From Nemertoderma westbladi (lineage: Eukaryota > Xenacoelomorpha > Nemertodermatida > Nemertodermatidae), in contig JAUCBJ010008984.1 in assembly GCA_032718475.1 (NCBI GenBank), forward strand, positions 25,740 to 89,739: 64,000 nucleotides of DNA, in the 5' to 3' direction. The notes below the pieces were generated by a model. That model saw only the letters and a list, made by a program, of their open reading frames with translations, searched no databases and was not told the DNA's origin. Position 1 is the first letter of the stretch. Every line of letters starts with the position of its first letter. Position numbers and translations under genes: made by a program. Shown in pieces: positions 11,203-21,800 of this stretch.

Positions 11203-11270
11203 AATTATCAATGGAGGGGAAGGTGCAGGTTACACTGGCATGCTATTCTAACCAAAACAATAAACGAAAG
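11203..11270 (+). repeat. Single copy of the dispersed 68-bp motif
   Basis: Contains ggtgcaggttacac, then ctaaccaaaacaataaacga, in the order and spacing of the tandem array units at 15882-16467. Confidence 0.7.
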
Positions 11271-11383
11271 TCAATAGCACAGTTATGTATGTTACAGTTT
11301 CTTTTTTACTCGTGATCAGCTTTTTTTTTATTGATTTTATTGATTATTCCTTGGATTCAATATTTTATTGATATATTATTGTG

Positions 11384-11403
11384 CCCCCCCCCCCCCCCCC
11401 CCC
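11384..11403 (+). repeat. Poly-C tract (20)
   Basis: Uninterrupted run of 20 C. Confidence 0.9.
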
Positions 11404-12331
11404 ACCCCACTCTATCTACAAAATTACAGTCGATATTGTAGCGTTCCCTCGACCAGGATTCGCACCCTCGCCAAGAGGACCTAAGTGGGACATGGGCCTT
11501 ATTATTATCATACTGACTGCCCTACGGTACTGCTGTACAGACTGACTCACGGCAACATTTACCGGTAGCCTTCTCTGCACGATTGATATTTGATTATAAT
11601 AATATAATCTTGGTATCACGATTCCGCGTTTTTGATGGGATTGTCATCCCTTCAATATATATAATTATCACTATATAAGCTGTTGAGGTTGAGTGCTTCC
11701 TAACAAACAATAAATACCGTATATAGAGAGATACAACTTTACAATTATCGCGGTATTAAATATTATATTATTTAATTAATATTATACTTACACGTCATAT
11801 TTTATTTCCTATCAATATCTAATAGTGATGTACCGGTATACATTAATATACACAATTATTCTTTCTGAGAATTAGATAGCACCTTATCTTCGTGTTTAGT
11901 ATAATAAACTAAAGGCCAACTATTTGAAGTTCCTATAATATAATAACTCCAAATCGGTTCTCCTATAATCGAATGTTTCATGATTGATATGATTTGGCAT
12001 TGATTGAGTTTGAATGAATGATTTCATTAATATTCCCTCCCCTTGTCTGATATTCCTTAGACGGTGTGACTTATCCACTCAAAGATATTAAGTTTAATAA
12101 GTATATGTAATACGTAACTATAATAATCATAATAATAATAGAGGTATGTGGCCTAATAGCACACATACAGTAGCTGCCAACTGCTGTCTATTTAGATATC
12201 CCACAAAGCTTTTGTTTTATAGTCTTAAACGTATTACACACTCACTGCTTGACTGCCACCGTCCCTCCCACCCATATGGCCCATGCCAACCAACCACTAA
12301 GATATTAATGATATTCTCACGTACCTCCCAG

Positions 12332-12497
12332 GGACAGACCGGAAGACCACTCGCTCTAAAGAGCAAACCCGATTAATTCGCCAGTACGCGAAATTAAAGA
12401 AGAAAGCAACCTGGAATGTGCCTGTAGTTGAGTACAGTGACACTGAGGATGTAGAGGATAAAGAGGATACCAATGTCCTAGACAAAAAACCCAACAG
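12332..12497 (+). CDS. Putative internal exon of CCDC59-like gene
   Basis: A frame open from 12301 begins inside a pyrimidine-rich acceptor (acctcccag, AG at 12330-12331) and contains basic sequence EQTRLIRQYAKLKKKA, then an acidic stretch around DTEDVEDKED. A donor ACAG/GTATCC ends it at 12497 after two bases of a codon. That phase fits exactly the terminal exon at 18644, which starts with one base completing the codon. The basic segment resembles the middle of CCDC59/TAP26 proteins (a QxYKKLLRKEKK-like region). The alternative is that the frame runs on to TAA 12568-12570, which overlaps an AATAAA at 12569-12574, giving a terminal exon instead. No upstream first exon was identified. Confidence 0.45.
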
Positions 12498-12568
12498 GTA
12501 TCCCAAACATTTTATAAATAATAATTTAACGACTTACAAAACTGTCAAAGATAAGTTTATTTTTTTCT

Positions 12569-12574
12569 AATAAA
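12569..12574 (+). promoter_or_regulatory. AATAAA polyadenylation signal
   Basis: The hexamer overlaps the TAA at 12568-12570 of the read-through frame. It could end a short isoform of the upstream exon. Confidence 0.35.
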
Positions 12575-12660
12575 TTTGTTGACCTTTATTTGTATCGTAT
12601 TTTTTCTTAAGTAATTACTTTTTAAATTAACTAATTTTGAAATTTTACTTTTTATCATTA

Positions 12661-12690
12661 TCACTGTAACCTGCTCTTTTCCATTAATTG
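12661..12690 (-). repeat. Half copy of dispersed 68-bp motif
   Basis: The minus strand reads caattaatggaaaagagcag followed by gttacagtga, matching the left half of the 68-bp unit. The accaaaacaataaacg half is absent. Confidence 0.55.
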
Positions 12691-13184
12691 ACAGTTTTAG
12701 CATTGAGTGAGACAAACATTAATTATTTCTTCGATTTGGGATTAGCGAAAATAGAACGTTTAATTACATTGGACTATCTATGAAATTGATTTTATTATTA
12801 TTTAATTACAAAAATAGATCCGCTACCTTAATAAAATATATCTCATCCAACTATCTATAAATAATGTTACCAGGTAACACGTATTGAGATAATTCTAAAT
12901 ATATTCGTACTATGCTGAGGTTATTGGTTCATGTTATTTTATTGATTTAATTAAATTTATTGTTATTATTACAAATGAGAATTGAATTTAGAGACATTTT
13001 ACAAAAAACATGAATAAAATAGCGTGATTACTGTTATCATTGACACTATAAAAACGATACGAAAATGCGTAAATACGAAAATACGTAAATTTTTATTCGT
13101 ATTATACAATTCGAAAACCTATTTCTGATATACGAAATTCAATAAGATAAAATACAAAAATCGTATCGTATCCTGTCCCTGGCC

Positions 13185-13565
13185 CCAGTTAAATCTAACA
13201 CTAGTTAAACCAAACCCAGCCCTAGTTAAAAATAACCCTATTTAAATCTAACCCTAGTTAAATCTAGCCCTAGTTAAATCTTTTCCCAGTTAAATATAGC
13301 CGTGGTTAAATCTAACCCTAGGTAAATCTAGCCCTAGTTAAATCTAGCCCTAGTTAAATCTTTTCCTAGTTAAATCTAGCCGTAGTTAAATGTAGAGTTG
13401 TAAAGTGCATGTAAAGTTGGTGTAAAGTTCATTATATTCCTAGTTAAATCTTGCCATAGTTACAATCTAGCCCTGGTTAAATCTATTCCTAGTAAAATAT
13501 ATTCCTAGTTAAATCTAGCTCTAGTTAAATCTAGCCGTGGTTAAATCTTTCCCTATTTAAATCAA
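13185..13565 (+). repeat. 16-bp minisatellite (ctagttaaatctagcc), copy 1
   Basis: About 23 degenerate units of ctagttaaatctagcc, with common variants ccctatttaaatc and ttttcctagtt. A second array of the same unit and orientation lies at 18175-18603. Confidence 0.9.
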
Positions 13566-13736
13566 TTATTGATCTCGATTGCTGCAAAGCTATACAATAG
13601 AATTATATTAAATCGCATCAGGGATCCCATTGAGAGGCTGCTCCGTGGAAATCAGAATGGGTTCCGTAAAGGTCGTGGGACCATGGAGCCCATTTTGGCA
13701 CTTAGAAGGATAATTGAAGAGTTATCAAAAATGTAA
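13566..13736 (+). pseudogene. LINE reverse-transcriptase fragment
   Basis: A 56-codon frame reads LISIAAKLYNRIILNRIRD and then GNQNGFRKGRGT before a TAA. It matches almost residue for residue the RT finger region of the LINE at 47396-50365 (its segment near 48660-48810) in opposite orientation. It is a short internal piece with neither LINE end, so it is dead. Confidence 0.9.
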
Positions 13737-13796
13737 GCGGATTCAATTCCACTTCATTACCCACCAGAAAATGGGACCAGTGGCATTTTAGCAATA

Positions 13797-14316
13797 TGTT
13801 GGGGATACGAGATTACCAATATTAATCTCGTCTCATAACCAACATTGGGGGGGGGGGGGGGGGGGGGCGACACAAGCCCCAAAGCCACAGAGAGAGGTGG
13901 GAGGTAAAACCACCTCGGAGGGAGAACACAGCTAGTAAAGGCTAGCGGCGGGGGGAAACACTCACAGGGAGTGCCAAAGTGACAATTAGTATATTAGCCA
14001 ATAGTTGGGAGGGAAGCACGTGATTAGAGATAAGAAAGCATCTATTGGGTACAGAGGGCCAAAGTAAAGTAAGAGGTGAAATCAATATTCATGTGTGTTA
14101 ATCATATATTATCCTACATTACTGATTTACCGGTCAGTTGATTCAGTTACTCAGTCAGTGCAGACCGGTCATAGTTAATGACCGTCACCGCCATTAACAA
14201 TTAACCTGTTTGCATCATGTAACATCTGCTATTACATCTGTATCACTACCGACGTGCTATTATCATCTGCGTTATCAATATTGAGAAACAACAAAACTCT
14301 TATTGTTTTCCCCAAC
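13797..14316 (+). repeat. Possible solo LTR
   Basis: 520 bp bounded by TGTTGGGG and an inverted CCCCAAC, the form of LTR ends, with no coding capacity. The last base pair (CG instead of CA) and the lack of a visible target duplication leave it uncertain. It contains the poly-G tract. Confidence 0.3.
13847..13867 (+). repeat. Poly-G tract (21)
   Basis: Uninterrupted run of 21 G, a likely quadruplex former. Confidence 0.9.
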
Positions 14317-14940
14317 GGCCTTCGGCCAAAGCAACTAGCACGACTGCCCCGCAGAACGGTAAGAAAATAAGAGATAGTAAGAAAATAAAGGGTATGTAGA
14401 GGAGTTGAAACAGAGACCTGTCACTGATCTCTGGATTCTCCGGGCAATTTTTTGGTCTCTGGATAGGTCTCTGGTTCCCGGGTATTGAAAACAGACATTT
14501 TACCCAGAGATCAGAGAAATAGATATTTAAAAATAGATCCTGTACAACACAAAATGTGAAATGAAGATTATTTTTCACAAATTTTTTACAATTAATTATT
14601 TCTTTAAGTTTAACTATTTTTCATACACCACTTCAACACAATTATACATTCACTTTTACACTATTTCTAATAAATGTACCTATAATCTTCTATTTAATTA
14701 ATTTAAGGTGCGTTTAATTTTAAGTTAAATTAGCACCCAAAGATGGTTCTTATTTAAGCATAAGGGCGCTTAATTTGAGCACTCATAATGTTTAAAAGTG
14801 AAAGAAAGGGCTGATCTCCATTCAATTTGTTATAGGATAGATAATATGACGACCAAATGGAGAGAACGAGCGTAACGAGGCTTGTAAATGGGGCGAGTAG
14901 AGTACTATACCTGTGCACTAAGTATTCGTAAATGACTAAG

Positions 14941-15200
14941 GGTTCCACCTTGGTGTAGTGGTTGCATTGAATTCACATCTCCTGTAGGTCGTGGGTTCGA
15001 TCCTCACATGGGCCAGGGCAGTTTTCGTTTCGGCACGAATGCTTTAAAGGGACCAGCCAGGGCGCATCTCTGCCTTGCATCCTTAAGTGGTAGCTAAATG
15101 AGTACTGGAGTTTCCTCTGGGGAGTAAAGTTCTGGGGGGACCGCACTGGAAATAAGTCGTCAGACTTTGTGCGTAATCCCTGGCCTAGCGGCCGAAGAAA
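14941..15200 (+). mobile_element. tRNA-derived SINE
   Basis: The head resembles a tRNA gene: A box tggtgtagtgg near 14952 and B box gggttcgatcc near 14994, about 40 bp apart. It is followed by a non-tRNA body (gttttcgtttcggcacgaat) that recurs at 54919-55008 and in diverged form at 60031-60120. RNA polymerase III transcription is inferred from the boxes. It is not a tRNA gene because the cloverleaf is not completed. Confidence 0.8.
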
Positions 15201-15540
15201 ATTTACTTTTTTTTACTTTTTTAAGTTTATAGTATATTGAAATGTATATAATTTGAACAATTGTAAAATAAGTGCCTTTAATTAACAAAGTACCGGTACC
15301 TATGGGGCAAAACAAATTAATGTAACATATTATTAACAATAACAAAATAAGAACGAATTAATAAACAAATAACCAAATTAATATTATTTAAGCCCCCCAA
15401 ACTGTACGTGCGCTTATTTTCTTACAATGGGTAAGGGTTGAAATGGGTTGGATTTACTGTAATTCAGCCATAGAAAAATAGTTCTCAGTCTGTATGTGTA
15501 CCTGTTTGTGCTATAGGGGTCTAATCAAATTGTAAGTATA

Positions 15541-15790
15541 AAAATAAGGCAGTGATTTTTTATGTCAATTTATTTAACTTTTTTTGTCACTTTTTTTTTA
15601 CGAATTATGCATTATGACTTTTGTTGTCCATTTAATGACTTTTATTGTCACTTTTTATGTATGTATTTCTTCAAACTGTCAGACTGCTGATTTCTGGACT
15701 GTCAGACAGTTGATTTCACTATGCCTGTGCCAAAACATTCCATGATTCCATGATTTATAGACTATGAGATAGATTTCCATATGCGCCTGT
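15541..15790 (+). repeat. Dispersed repeat, copy 1
   Basis: About 250 bp shared with 53271-53700, including acgaattatgcattatgact, ttgtccatttaatgactttt and the ctgtcagac-containing end. No coding capacity; class unknown. Confidence 0.8.
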
Positions 15791-15881
15791 GGTAAAAAGA
15801 CACTCTATATTTAATAGTTTGTGGTTGTTGTCGATAATCGATTACCACATGACGTAGCAAAACACTCATTTTATAGCCAAA

Positions 15882-16467
15882 AACAATTACCAATTGATGG
15901 AAAGGAGCAGGTTAAGGCCGAGTTTTCTAACCAAAACAATAAACAGTCACTTTACCAAATCAGGGAAAGGAGCAGGTTACAGAGACGGGATTTTCTAACC
16001 AAAACAATAAACGATCATTTAACTAATTGAGGGAAAGGAGCAGGTTACAGAGACGGGATTTTCTAACCAAAACAATAAACGATAACATTACCAATTGAGA
16101 GAAAGGAGCAGGTTACAGAGGCGGGATTTTCTAACCAAAACAATAAACGATAACATTACCAATTGAGGGAAAGGAGCAGGTTACAGAGGCGGGATTTCCT
16201 AACCAAAACAATAAACGATCACTTAAACTAATTGAGGGAAAGGAGCAGGTTACAGAGGCGGGATTTTCTAACCAAAACAATAAACAGTCACTTTACCAAA
16301 TCAGGGAAAGGAGCAGGTTACAGAGACGGGATTTTCTAACCAAAACAATAAACGATCATTTAACTAATTGAGGGAAAGGAGCAGGTTACAGAGACGGGAT
16401 TTTCTAACCAAAACAATAAACGATCATTTAACTAATTGAGGGAAAGGGGCAGGTTACAGAGGCGGGC
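15882..16467 (+). repeat. 68-bp tandem array of the dispersed motif
   Basis: About 8.5 units of roughly 67-68 bp. Each has gggaaaggagcaggttacag and ctaaccaaaacaataaacga joined by a short GC-containing spacer. Single copies of the same unit are scattered elsewhere in the window on both strands. Confidence 0.9.
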
Positions 16468-17201
16468 CTTCTGTGCTGTTGGAAGTAGTGGAGCCGCTAT
16501 CCGTAACACTCAGACAGTAGTCATGATCCATTATTGATTATAAAACTAATACAGTAAGGCCTAAATTATGTGAAAGGTATATCCACGTTTTCCACAATCC
16601 TGCAATCCAGTTTCGCCTATCAATTATTTAAAATTTATTAGCACAACCGGTAGGCCTACCATTACCGTATTTAAATGGTAGGCTACACAGTAGGCCTATA
16701 GCAGTACCAGTGCCGGTACCGGTACTAAAATACAGAAATACCTGCTTTATACCTACATCTGTACATACAATACAGCAAAATAGTGCTATATATATACTGA
16801 CTGGTACTGATAGCCTGAGAGAACAGCAGTAGAGAAACCGGTAGCATGGAACCTAACATTAGACTTTTGGATGACATAAAAAATAAAAAAAAATTGACAA
16901 AAAAAGGATAAAAATGGACAATAAAAATTATTGCGTAAAAATAATTAAAGTCTCTGATCTCCGGCTCTGGTCTCCGGTATTTTTCAAAATAATTATCCGG
17001 GTAGGGCTCTGGTTTACCGGGATTAAGAAAAACAGGTCTCTGTTTCAACTCTAGCATGTAGGCATACCATAGCAGTAGTAGGGTACATAGTAAGAAGGAA
17101 GTAGAAAGGTAGATAGGATAATAGCACAGACAGGGGGGAACATAAGAAAAATAAAATAAGACTACAGAAAAATTGGCACTTTGGGGGTGGTAGAGAACAC
17201 T
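16468..17201. other. Non-coding interval
   Basis: No gene seen. It contains AGGCCTA palindromes and, at 17036-17054, an inverted match to 14403-14421 (gagttgaaacagagacctg). Confidence 0.5.
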
Positions 17202-17396
17202 AGGACATTGTGAAGCAGTGGCGATGGGCCAGCTCATGGGCCTTGTCTGCCACACGCCGATGGACTGGGGCAAGTTCCGGGAGGAACACGGAGCAGGCAC
17301 AGGACATTGTGAAGCAGTGGCGATGGGCCAGCTCATGGGGCTTGTCTGCCACAAGCGGATGGACTGGGGTAAGTTCCGGGAGGAGTACGGAGCGGA
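17202..17396 (+). repeat. Two-copy 99-bp direct repeat, GC-rich
   Basis: Two adjacent copies beginning aggacattgtgaagcag (17202 and 17301) and differing at few positions. The repeat is much richer in GC than its surroundings. It is open in several frames, so no coding claim is made. Confidence 0.8.
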
Positions 17397-17414
17397 ATTG
17401 GCGAACTCACTGAA

Positions 17415-17840
17415 ATGGGGAGCGAGACCAGGGAAACAGGAGGTGTATCAGTTCCGAAGAGGAGCGATAAAGATATATCAGAAGAGATATATCCTATAGG
17501 AGGACTGGATAATGATAGGTTCACTAAACCTATTCATTGTCGTGGTTATCGGAAGAGAGCCGACGGCGTTTCTGCTAAACTGGATAGAATTAAATCAATG
17601 TTTATAAAACGTATGCTCTGTTTACATAAATCCGCCTCCGCAACTTTAGCACTACACTGGGTTAATGAAAAGACTTTCATTGAAGATATAATCGAAAAAT
17701 CCCCAAACTCTCTAGACACCGAAATTCTAGAACAATACAAAGAATTCAGACGACTGCGTGAACTGAACTTTGAAGTGCAGAAGTATCGTAACGGTCCAGC
17801 GTTCGAATCTCTTATCTTGGAAATTAACCAAACAGAATAA
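17415..17840 (+). CDS. Hypothetical ORF, 141 codons
   Basis: ATG-initiated frame with mixed charged and hydrophobic sequence (KLDRIKSMFIKRMLCLHKSA, later EQYKEFRRLRELNFEVQKYR). It looks like real protein, not satellite. I do not recognise it. It ends at TAA 17838-17840, and sense-like sequence continues in the +1 frame, which suggests a decayed mobile-element ORF broken by an indel. Confidence 0.35.
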   Translation: MGSETRETGGVSVPKRSDKDISEEIYPIGGLDNDRFTKPIHCRGYRKRADGVSAKLDRIKSMFIKRMLCLHKSASATLALHWVNEKTFIEDIIEKSPNSLDTEILEQYKEFRRLRELNFEVQKYRNGPAFESLILEINQTE

Positions 17841-18024
17841 CCGTCATGTAGTAACCAGGGCAACAGCACATGGATTCCACCACAAACTGTGTGTTAACAC
17901 CCAGCTCTTTCATGATCTAGACTCGACCTGTATCTGTCGATTCTGTTATCAACCCTGCTCTTATCGGTATCACTGTCTAGAATGTCCGTTGGCCCCAAAA
18001 TGGTCGCAGCTTGCATCTAGTTAA
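17770..18024 (+). pseudogene. Frame-shifted continuation with C2HC-type knuckle
   Basis: After about 17830 this frame becomes protein-like and ends with C-x2-C-x8-H-x3-C (CRFCYQPCSYRYHCLEC), a spacing seen in C-terminal zinc knuckles of some LINE ORF2 proteins. The element type is not certain. The upstream part overlaps the preceding ORF in another frame and is probably not used. Confidence 0.35.
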
Positions 18025-18174
18025 ACTCCCACCATATTAATTAATAGTCGATACCCTCCTAGCGAGCTCCTATTCTAATTCTTTTTGTGCTATTTATATA
18101 TGTTGTTAATGTTAATTGTTAACCAATAATTATTATTAATATAGATTTACCGGACCGGAGGTGTATAAGAAAAA

Positions 18175-18603
18175 AAAAAGTTAAGTCTAACACTATTTAA
18201 ATTTAACCCTAGTTAAATCTAACTAGTTAAATCTAGCCCTATTTAAACACAGCCCTAGTTAAATCTAGCCCTAGTTAAATTTAGCCGTAGTTACATCTAA
18301 CCCTTGCTAAATCTAGACCTAGTTCAATTTTTCCCTAGTTAAATCTAACCCTATTTAAATACAGCCGTAGTTAAATCTTTTCCTAGTTAAATCTAGCCGT
18401 AGTTAAATGTAGCCAAAGTTAATTATATTCCTAGTTAAATCTAACCCTAGTTAAATCTAGCCCTTAGTTAAATCGTTCCCTGTTTTTGAAGTTAAATATA
18501 TTCCCATTAAAATCTATTCCTAGTTAAATCTTTTCCTAGTTAAATCTTTTCCTAGTTAAATCTTTTCCTAGTTAAATATATTCCTAGTTAAATCTAGCCC
18601 ACG
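18175..18603 (+). repeat. 16-bp minisatellite (ctagttaaatctagcc), copy 2
   Basis: About 26 degenerate units identical in type and orientation to 13185-13565. The array ends some 40 bp before the acceptor of the CCDC59-like terminal exon. Confidence 0.9.
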
Positions 18604-18643
18604 TTTATATTTTCAAATGAAATATTTTGGTATTTTTTTGTAG

Positions 18644-18899
18644 AAAAGCCGGGAAAACGACTTCTATAGCCAATGCGATTAGGGAGAGAGAGGAATTAAT
18701 GAAGAGGAGGGAAGATGAGAGATTACAGAGGTTTACCGAAGCCGAAGAGAGAAAACGTTTAAAAAAAGAAAGAGAAACATTACAGAGAGAAACTTACAGG
18801 AAGCTTAGTAGAAAAACATCTAAAGGCCAACCCGTTATGAAATACCAAATGGAGAATATTCTTGAGAAAATACAGCGAAGTATGGGGAAAAATACATAA
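18644..18899 (+). CDS. CCDC59: Terminal exon of CCDC59/TAP26-like (rRNA-processing family) protein
   Basis: The exon opens after a strong acceptor (tatttttttgtag) with one base of a split codon and ends at TAA 18897-18899, 85 codons later. The first 55 residues are a charged predicted coiled coil (REREELMKRREDERLQRF). The end reads RKTSKGQPVMKYQMENILEK followed by IQ. A K-T-x-K-G-Q-P...M-E-x-L-L-x-K-I-Q ending is the hallmark of CCDC59/TAP26 and related Fyv7-like rRNA-processing proteins, known as nuclear or nucleolar factors. The last residues RSMGKNT and the stop are encoded by the first unit of the 52-bp satellite. Upstream exons other than the candidate at 12332 were not found. Confidence 0.65.
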
Positions 18900-21800
18900 A
18901 GGTCAAGTAGGTAACGGGAAAATACATAAAGGTCAAATAGGTAACGGGAAAATACAGCGAAGTTTGGTGGAAAATACATAAAGGTCAAATAGGTAACGGG
19001 AAAATACAGCGAAGTTTGGGGGAAAATACATAAAGGTCAAATAGGTAACGGGAAAATACAGCGAAGTTTGGGGGAAAATACATAAAGGTCAAATAGGTAA
19101 CGGGAAAATACAGCGAAGTTTGGTGGAAAATACATAAAGGTCAAATAGGTAACGGGAAAATACAGCGAGGTTTGGGGGAAAATACATAAAGGTCAAATAG
19201 GTAACGGGAAAATACAGCGAAGTTTGGTGGAAAATACATAAAGGTCAAATAGGTAACGGGAAAATACAGCGAAGTTTGGGGGAAAATACATAAAGGTCAA
19301 ATAGGTAACGGGAAAATACAGCGAAGTTTGGTGGAAAATACATAAAGGTCAAGTATAGGTAACGGGAAAATACAGCGAAGTTTGGTGGAAAAATAAATAA
19401 AGGTCAAATAGGTAACGGGAAAATACAGCGAAGTTTGGTGGAAAATACATAAAGGTCAAATAGGTAACGGGAAAATACAGCGAAGTTTGGTGGAAAATAC
19501 ATAAAGGTCAAATAGGTAACGGGAAAAAACAGCGAAGTTTGGTGGAAAATACATAAAGGTCAAATAGGTAACGGGAAAATAGAGCGAAGTTTGGTGGAAA
19601 ATACATAAAGGTAAAATAGGTAACGGGAAAAAACAGCGAAGTTTGGTGGAAAATAAATAAAGGTCAAATAGGTAACGGGAAAATACAGCGAAGTTTGGTG
19701 GAAAATACATAAAGGTCAAATAGGTAACGGGAAAATACAGCGAAGTTTGGTGGAAAATACATAAAGGTCAAATAGGTAACGGGAAAATACAGCGAAGGTT
19801 GGTGGAAAATACATAAAGGTCAAATAGGTAACGGGAAAATACAGCGAAGTTTGGTGGAAAATACATAAAGGTCAAATAGGTAACGGGAAAATACAGCGAA
19901 GTTTGGGGGAAAATACATAAAGGTCAAATAGGTAACGGGAAAATAAAGCGAAGTTTGGTGGAAAATACATAAAGGTCAAATAGGTAACGGGAAAATACAG
20001 CGAAGGTTGGGGGAAAATACATAAAGGTCAAATAGGTAACGGGAAAATACAGCGAAGGTTGGGGGAAAATACATAAAGGTCAAATAGGTAACGGGAAAAT
20101 ACAGCGAAGTTTGGTGGAAAATACATAAAGGTCAAATAGGTAACGGGAAAATACAGCGAAGTTTGGTGGAAAATACATAAAGGTCAAATAGGTAACGGGA
20201 AAATACAGCGAAGTTTGGGGGAAAATACATAAAGGTCAAATAGGTAACGGGAAAATACAGCGAAGGTTGGGGGAAAATACATAAAGGTCAAATAGGTAAC
20301 GGGAAAATACAGCGAAGGTTGGGGGAAAATACATAAAGGTCAAATAGGTAACGGGAAAATACAGCGAAGTTTGGGGGAAAATACATAAAGGTCAAGTAGG
20401 TAACGGGAAAATACAGCGAAGTTTGGGGGAAAATACATAAAGGTCAAATAGGTAACGGGAAAATACAGCGAAGTTTGGTGGAAAATAAATAAAGGTCAAA
20501 TAGGTAACGGGAAAATACAGCGAAGTTTGGTGGAAAATACATAAAGGTAAAATAGGTAACGGGAAAAAACAGCGAAGTTTGGTGGAAAATAAATAAAGGT
20601 CAAATAGGTAACGGGAAAATACAGCGAAGTTTGGTGGAAAATACATAAAGGTAAAATAGGTAACGGGAAAATACAGCGAAGTTTGGTGGAAAATACATAA
20701 AGGTCAAATAGGTAACGGGAAAAAACAGCGAAGTTTGGTGGAAAATAAATAAAGGTCAAATAGGTAACGGGAAAATACAGCGAAGTTTGGTGGAAAATAC
20801 ATAAAGGTAAAATAGGTAACGGGAAAATACAGCGAAGTTTGGTGGAAAATACATAAAGGTCAAATAGGTAACGGGAAAATACAGCGAAGTTTGGTGGAAA
20901 ATACATAAAGGTCAAATAGGTAACGGGAAAATACAGCGAAGTTTGGTGGAAAATACATAAAGGTAAAATAGGTAACGGGAAAATACAGCGAAGTTTGGTG
21001 GAAAATACATAAAGGTCAAATAGGTAACGGGAAAATACAGCGAAGTTTGGTGGAAAATAAATAAAGGTCAAATAGGTAACGGGAAAATACAGCGAAGTTT
21101 GGTGGAAAATACATAAAGGTAAAATAGGTAACGGGAAAATACAGCGAAGTTTGGTGGAAAATACATAAAGGTCAAATAGGTAACGGGAAAAAACAGCGAA
21201 GTTTGGTGGAAAATAAATAAAGGTCAAATAGGTAACGGGAAAATACAGCGAAGTTTGGTGGAAAATACATAAAGGTAAAATAGGTAACGGGAAAATACAG
21301 CGAAGTTTGGTGGAAAATACATAAAGGTCAAATAGGTAACGGGAAAATACAGCGAAGTTTGGTGGAAAATACATAAAGGTCAAATAGGTAACGGGAAAAT
21401 ACAGCGAAGTTTGGGGGAAAATACATAAAGGTCAAATAGGTAACGGGAAAATACAGCGAAGTTTGGTGGAAAATACATAAAGGTCAAATAGGTAACGGGA
21501 AAATACAGCGAAGTTTGGTGGAAAATACATAAAGGTCAAATAGGTAACGGGAAAATACAGCGAAGTTTGGTGGAAAATACATAAAGGTCAAATAGGTAAC
21601 GGGAAAATACAGCGAAGGTTGGTGGAAAATACATAAAGGTCAAATAGGTAACGGGAAAATACAGCGAAGTTTGGGGAAAAATACATAAAGGTCAAATAGG
21701 TAACGGGAAAATACAGCGAAGTTTGGTGGAAAATACATAAAGGTCAAATAGGTAACGGGAAAATACAGCGAAGGTTGGTGGAAAATACATAAAGGTCAAA

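Larger units (their letters stand above)
10748..12331. other. Non-coding AT-rich interval
   Basis: No convincing coding sequence was seen. It contains one dispersed motif copy (11203-11270) and a 20-base C run at 11384-11403. If the flanking exons are real, this holds introns or the intergenic gap of genes on opposite strands. Confidence 0.5.
12498..18643 (+). other. Putative 6.1-kb intron of CCDC59-like gene
   Basis: Bounded by GTATCC at 12498 and a pyrimidine-rich tttttttgtag acceptor ending at 18643, with matching phases. It would contain two 16-bp minisatellites, a LINE fragment, a SINE, the 68-bp array and an unidentified ORF pair. The join is inferred, not shown. Confidence 0.4.

Noticed and set aside
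11416-11619. 67-codon minus-strand frame
   Set aside because: No family similarity, no splice context and it abuts the poly-C tract; probably chance.
14941-15015. tRNA gene
   Set aside because: A and B boxes are present, but the cloverleaf is not completed, and the sequence continues into a repeat body shared with other loci, so it is a SINE.
20496-21383. 295-codon minus-strand frame rich in Phe and Tyr
   Set aside because: It is the 52-bp satellite read through three frames, with no independent coding signal.
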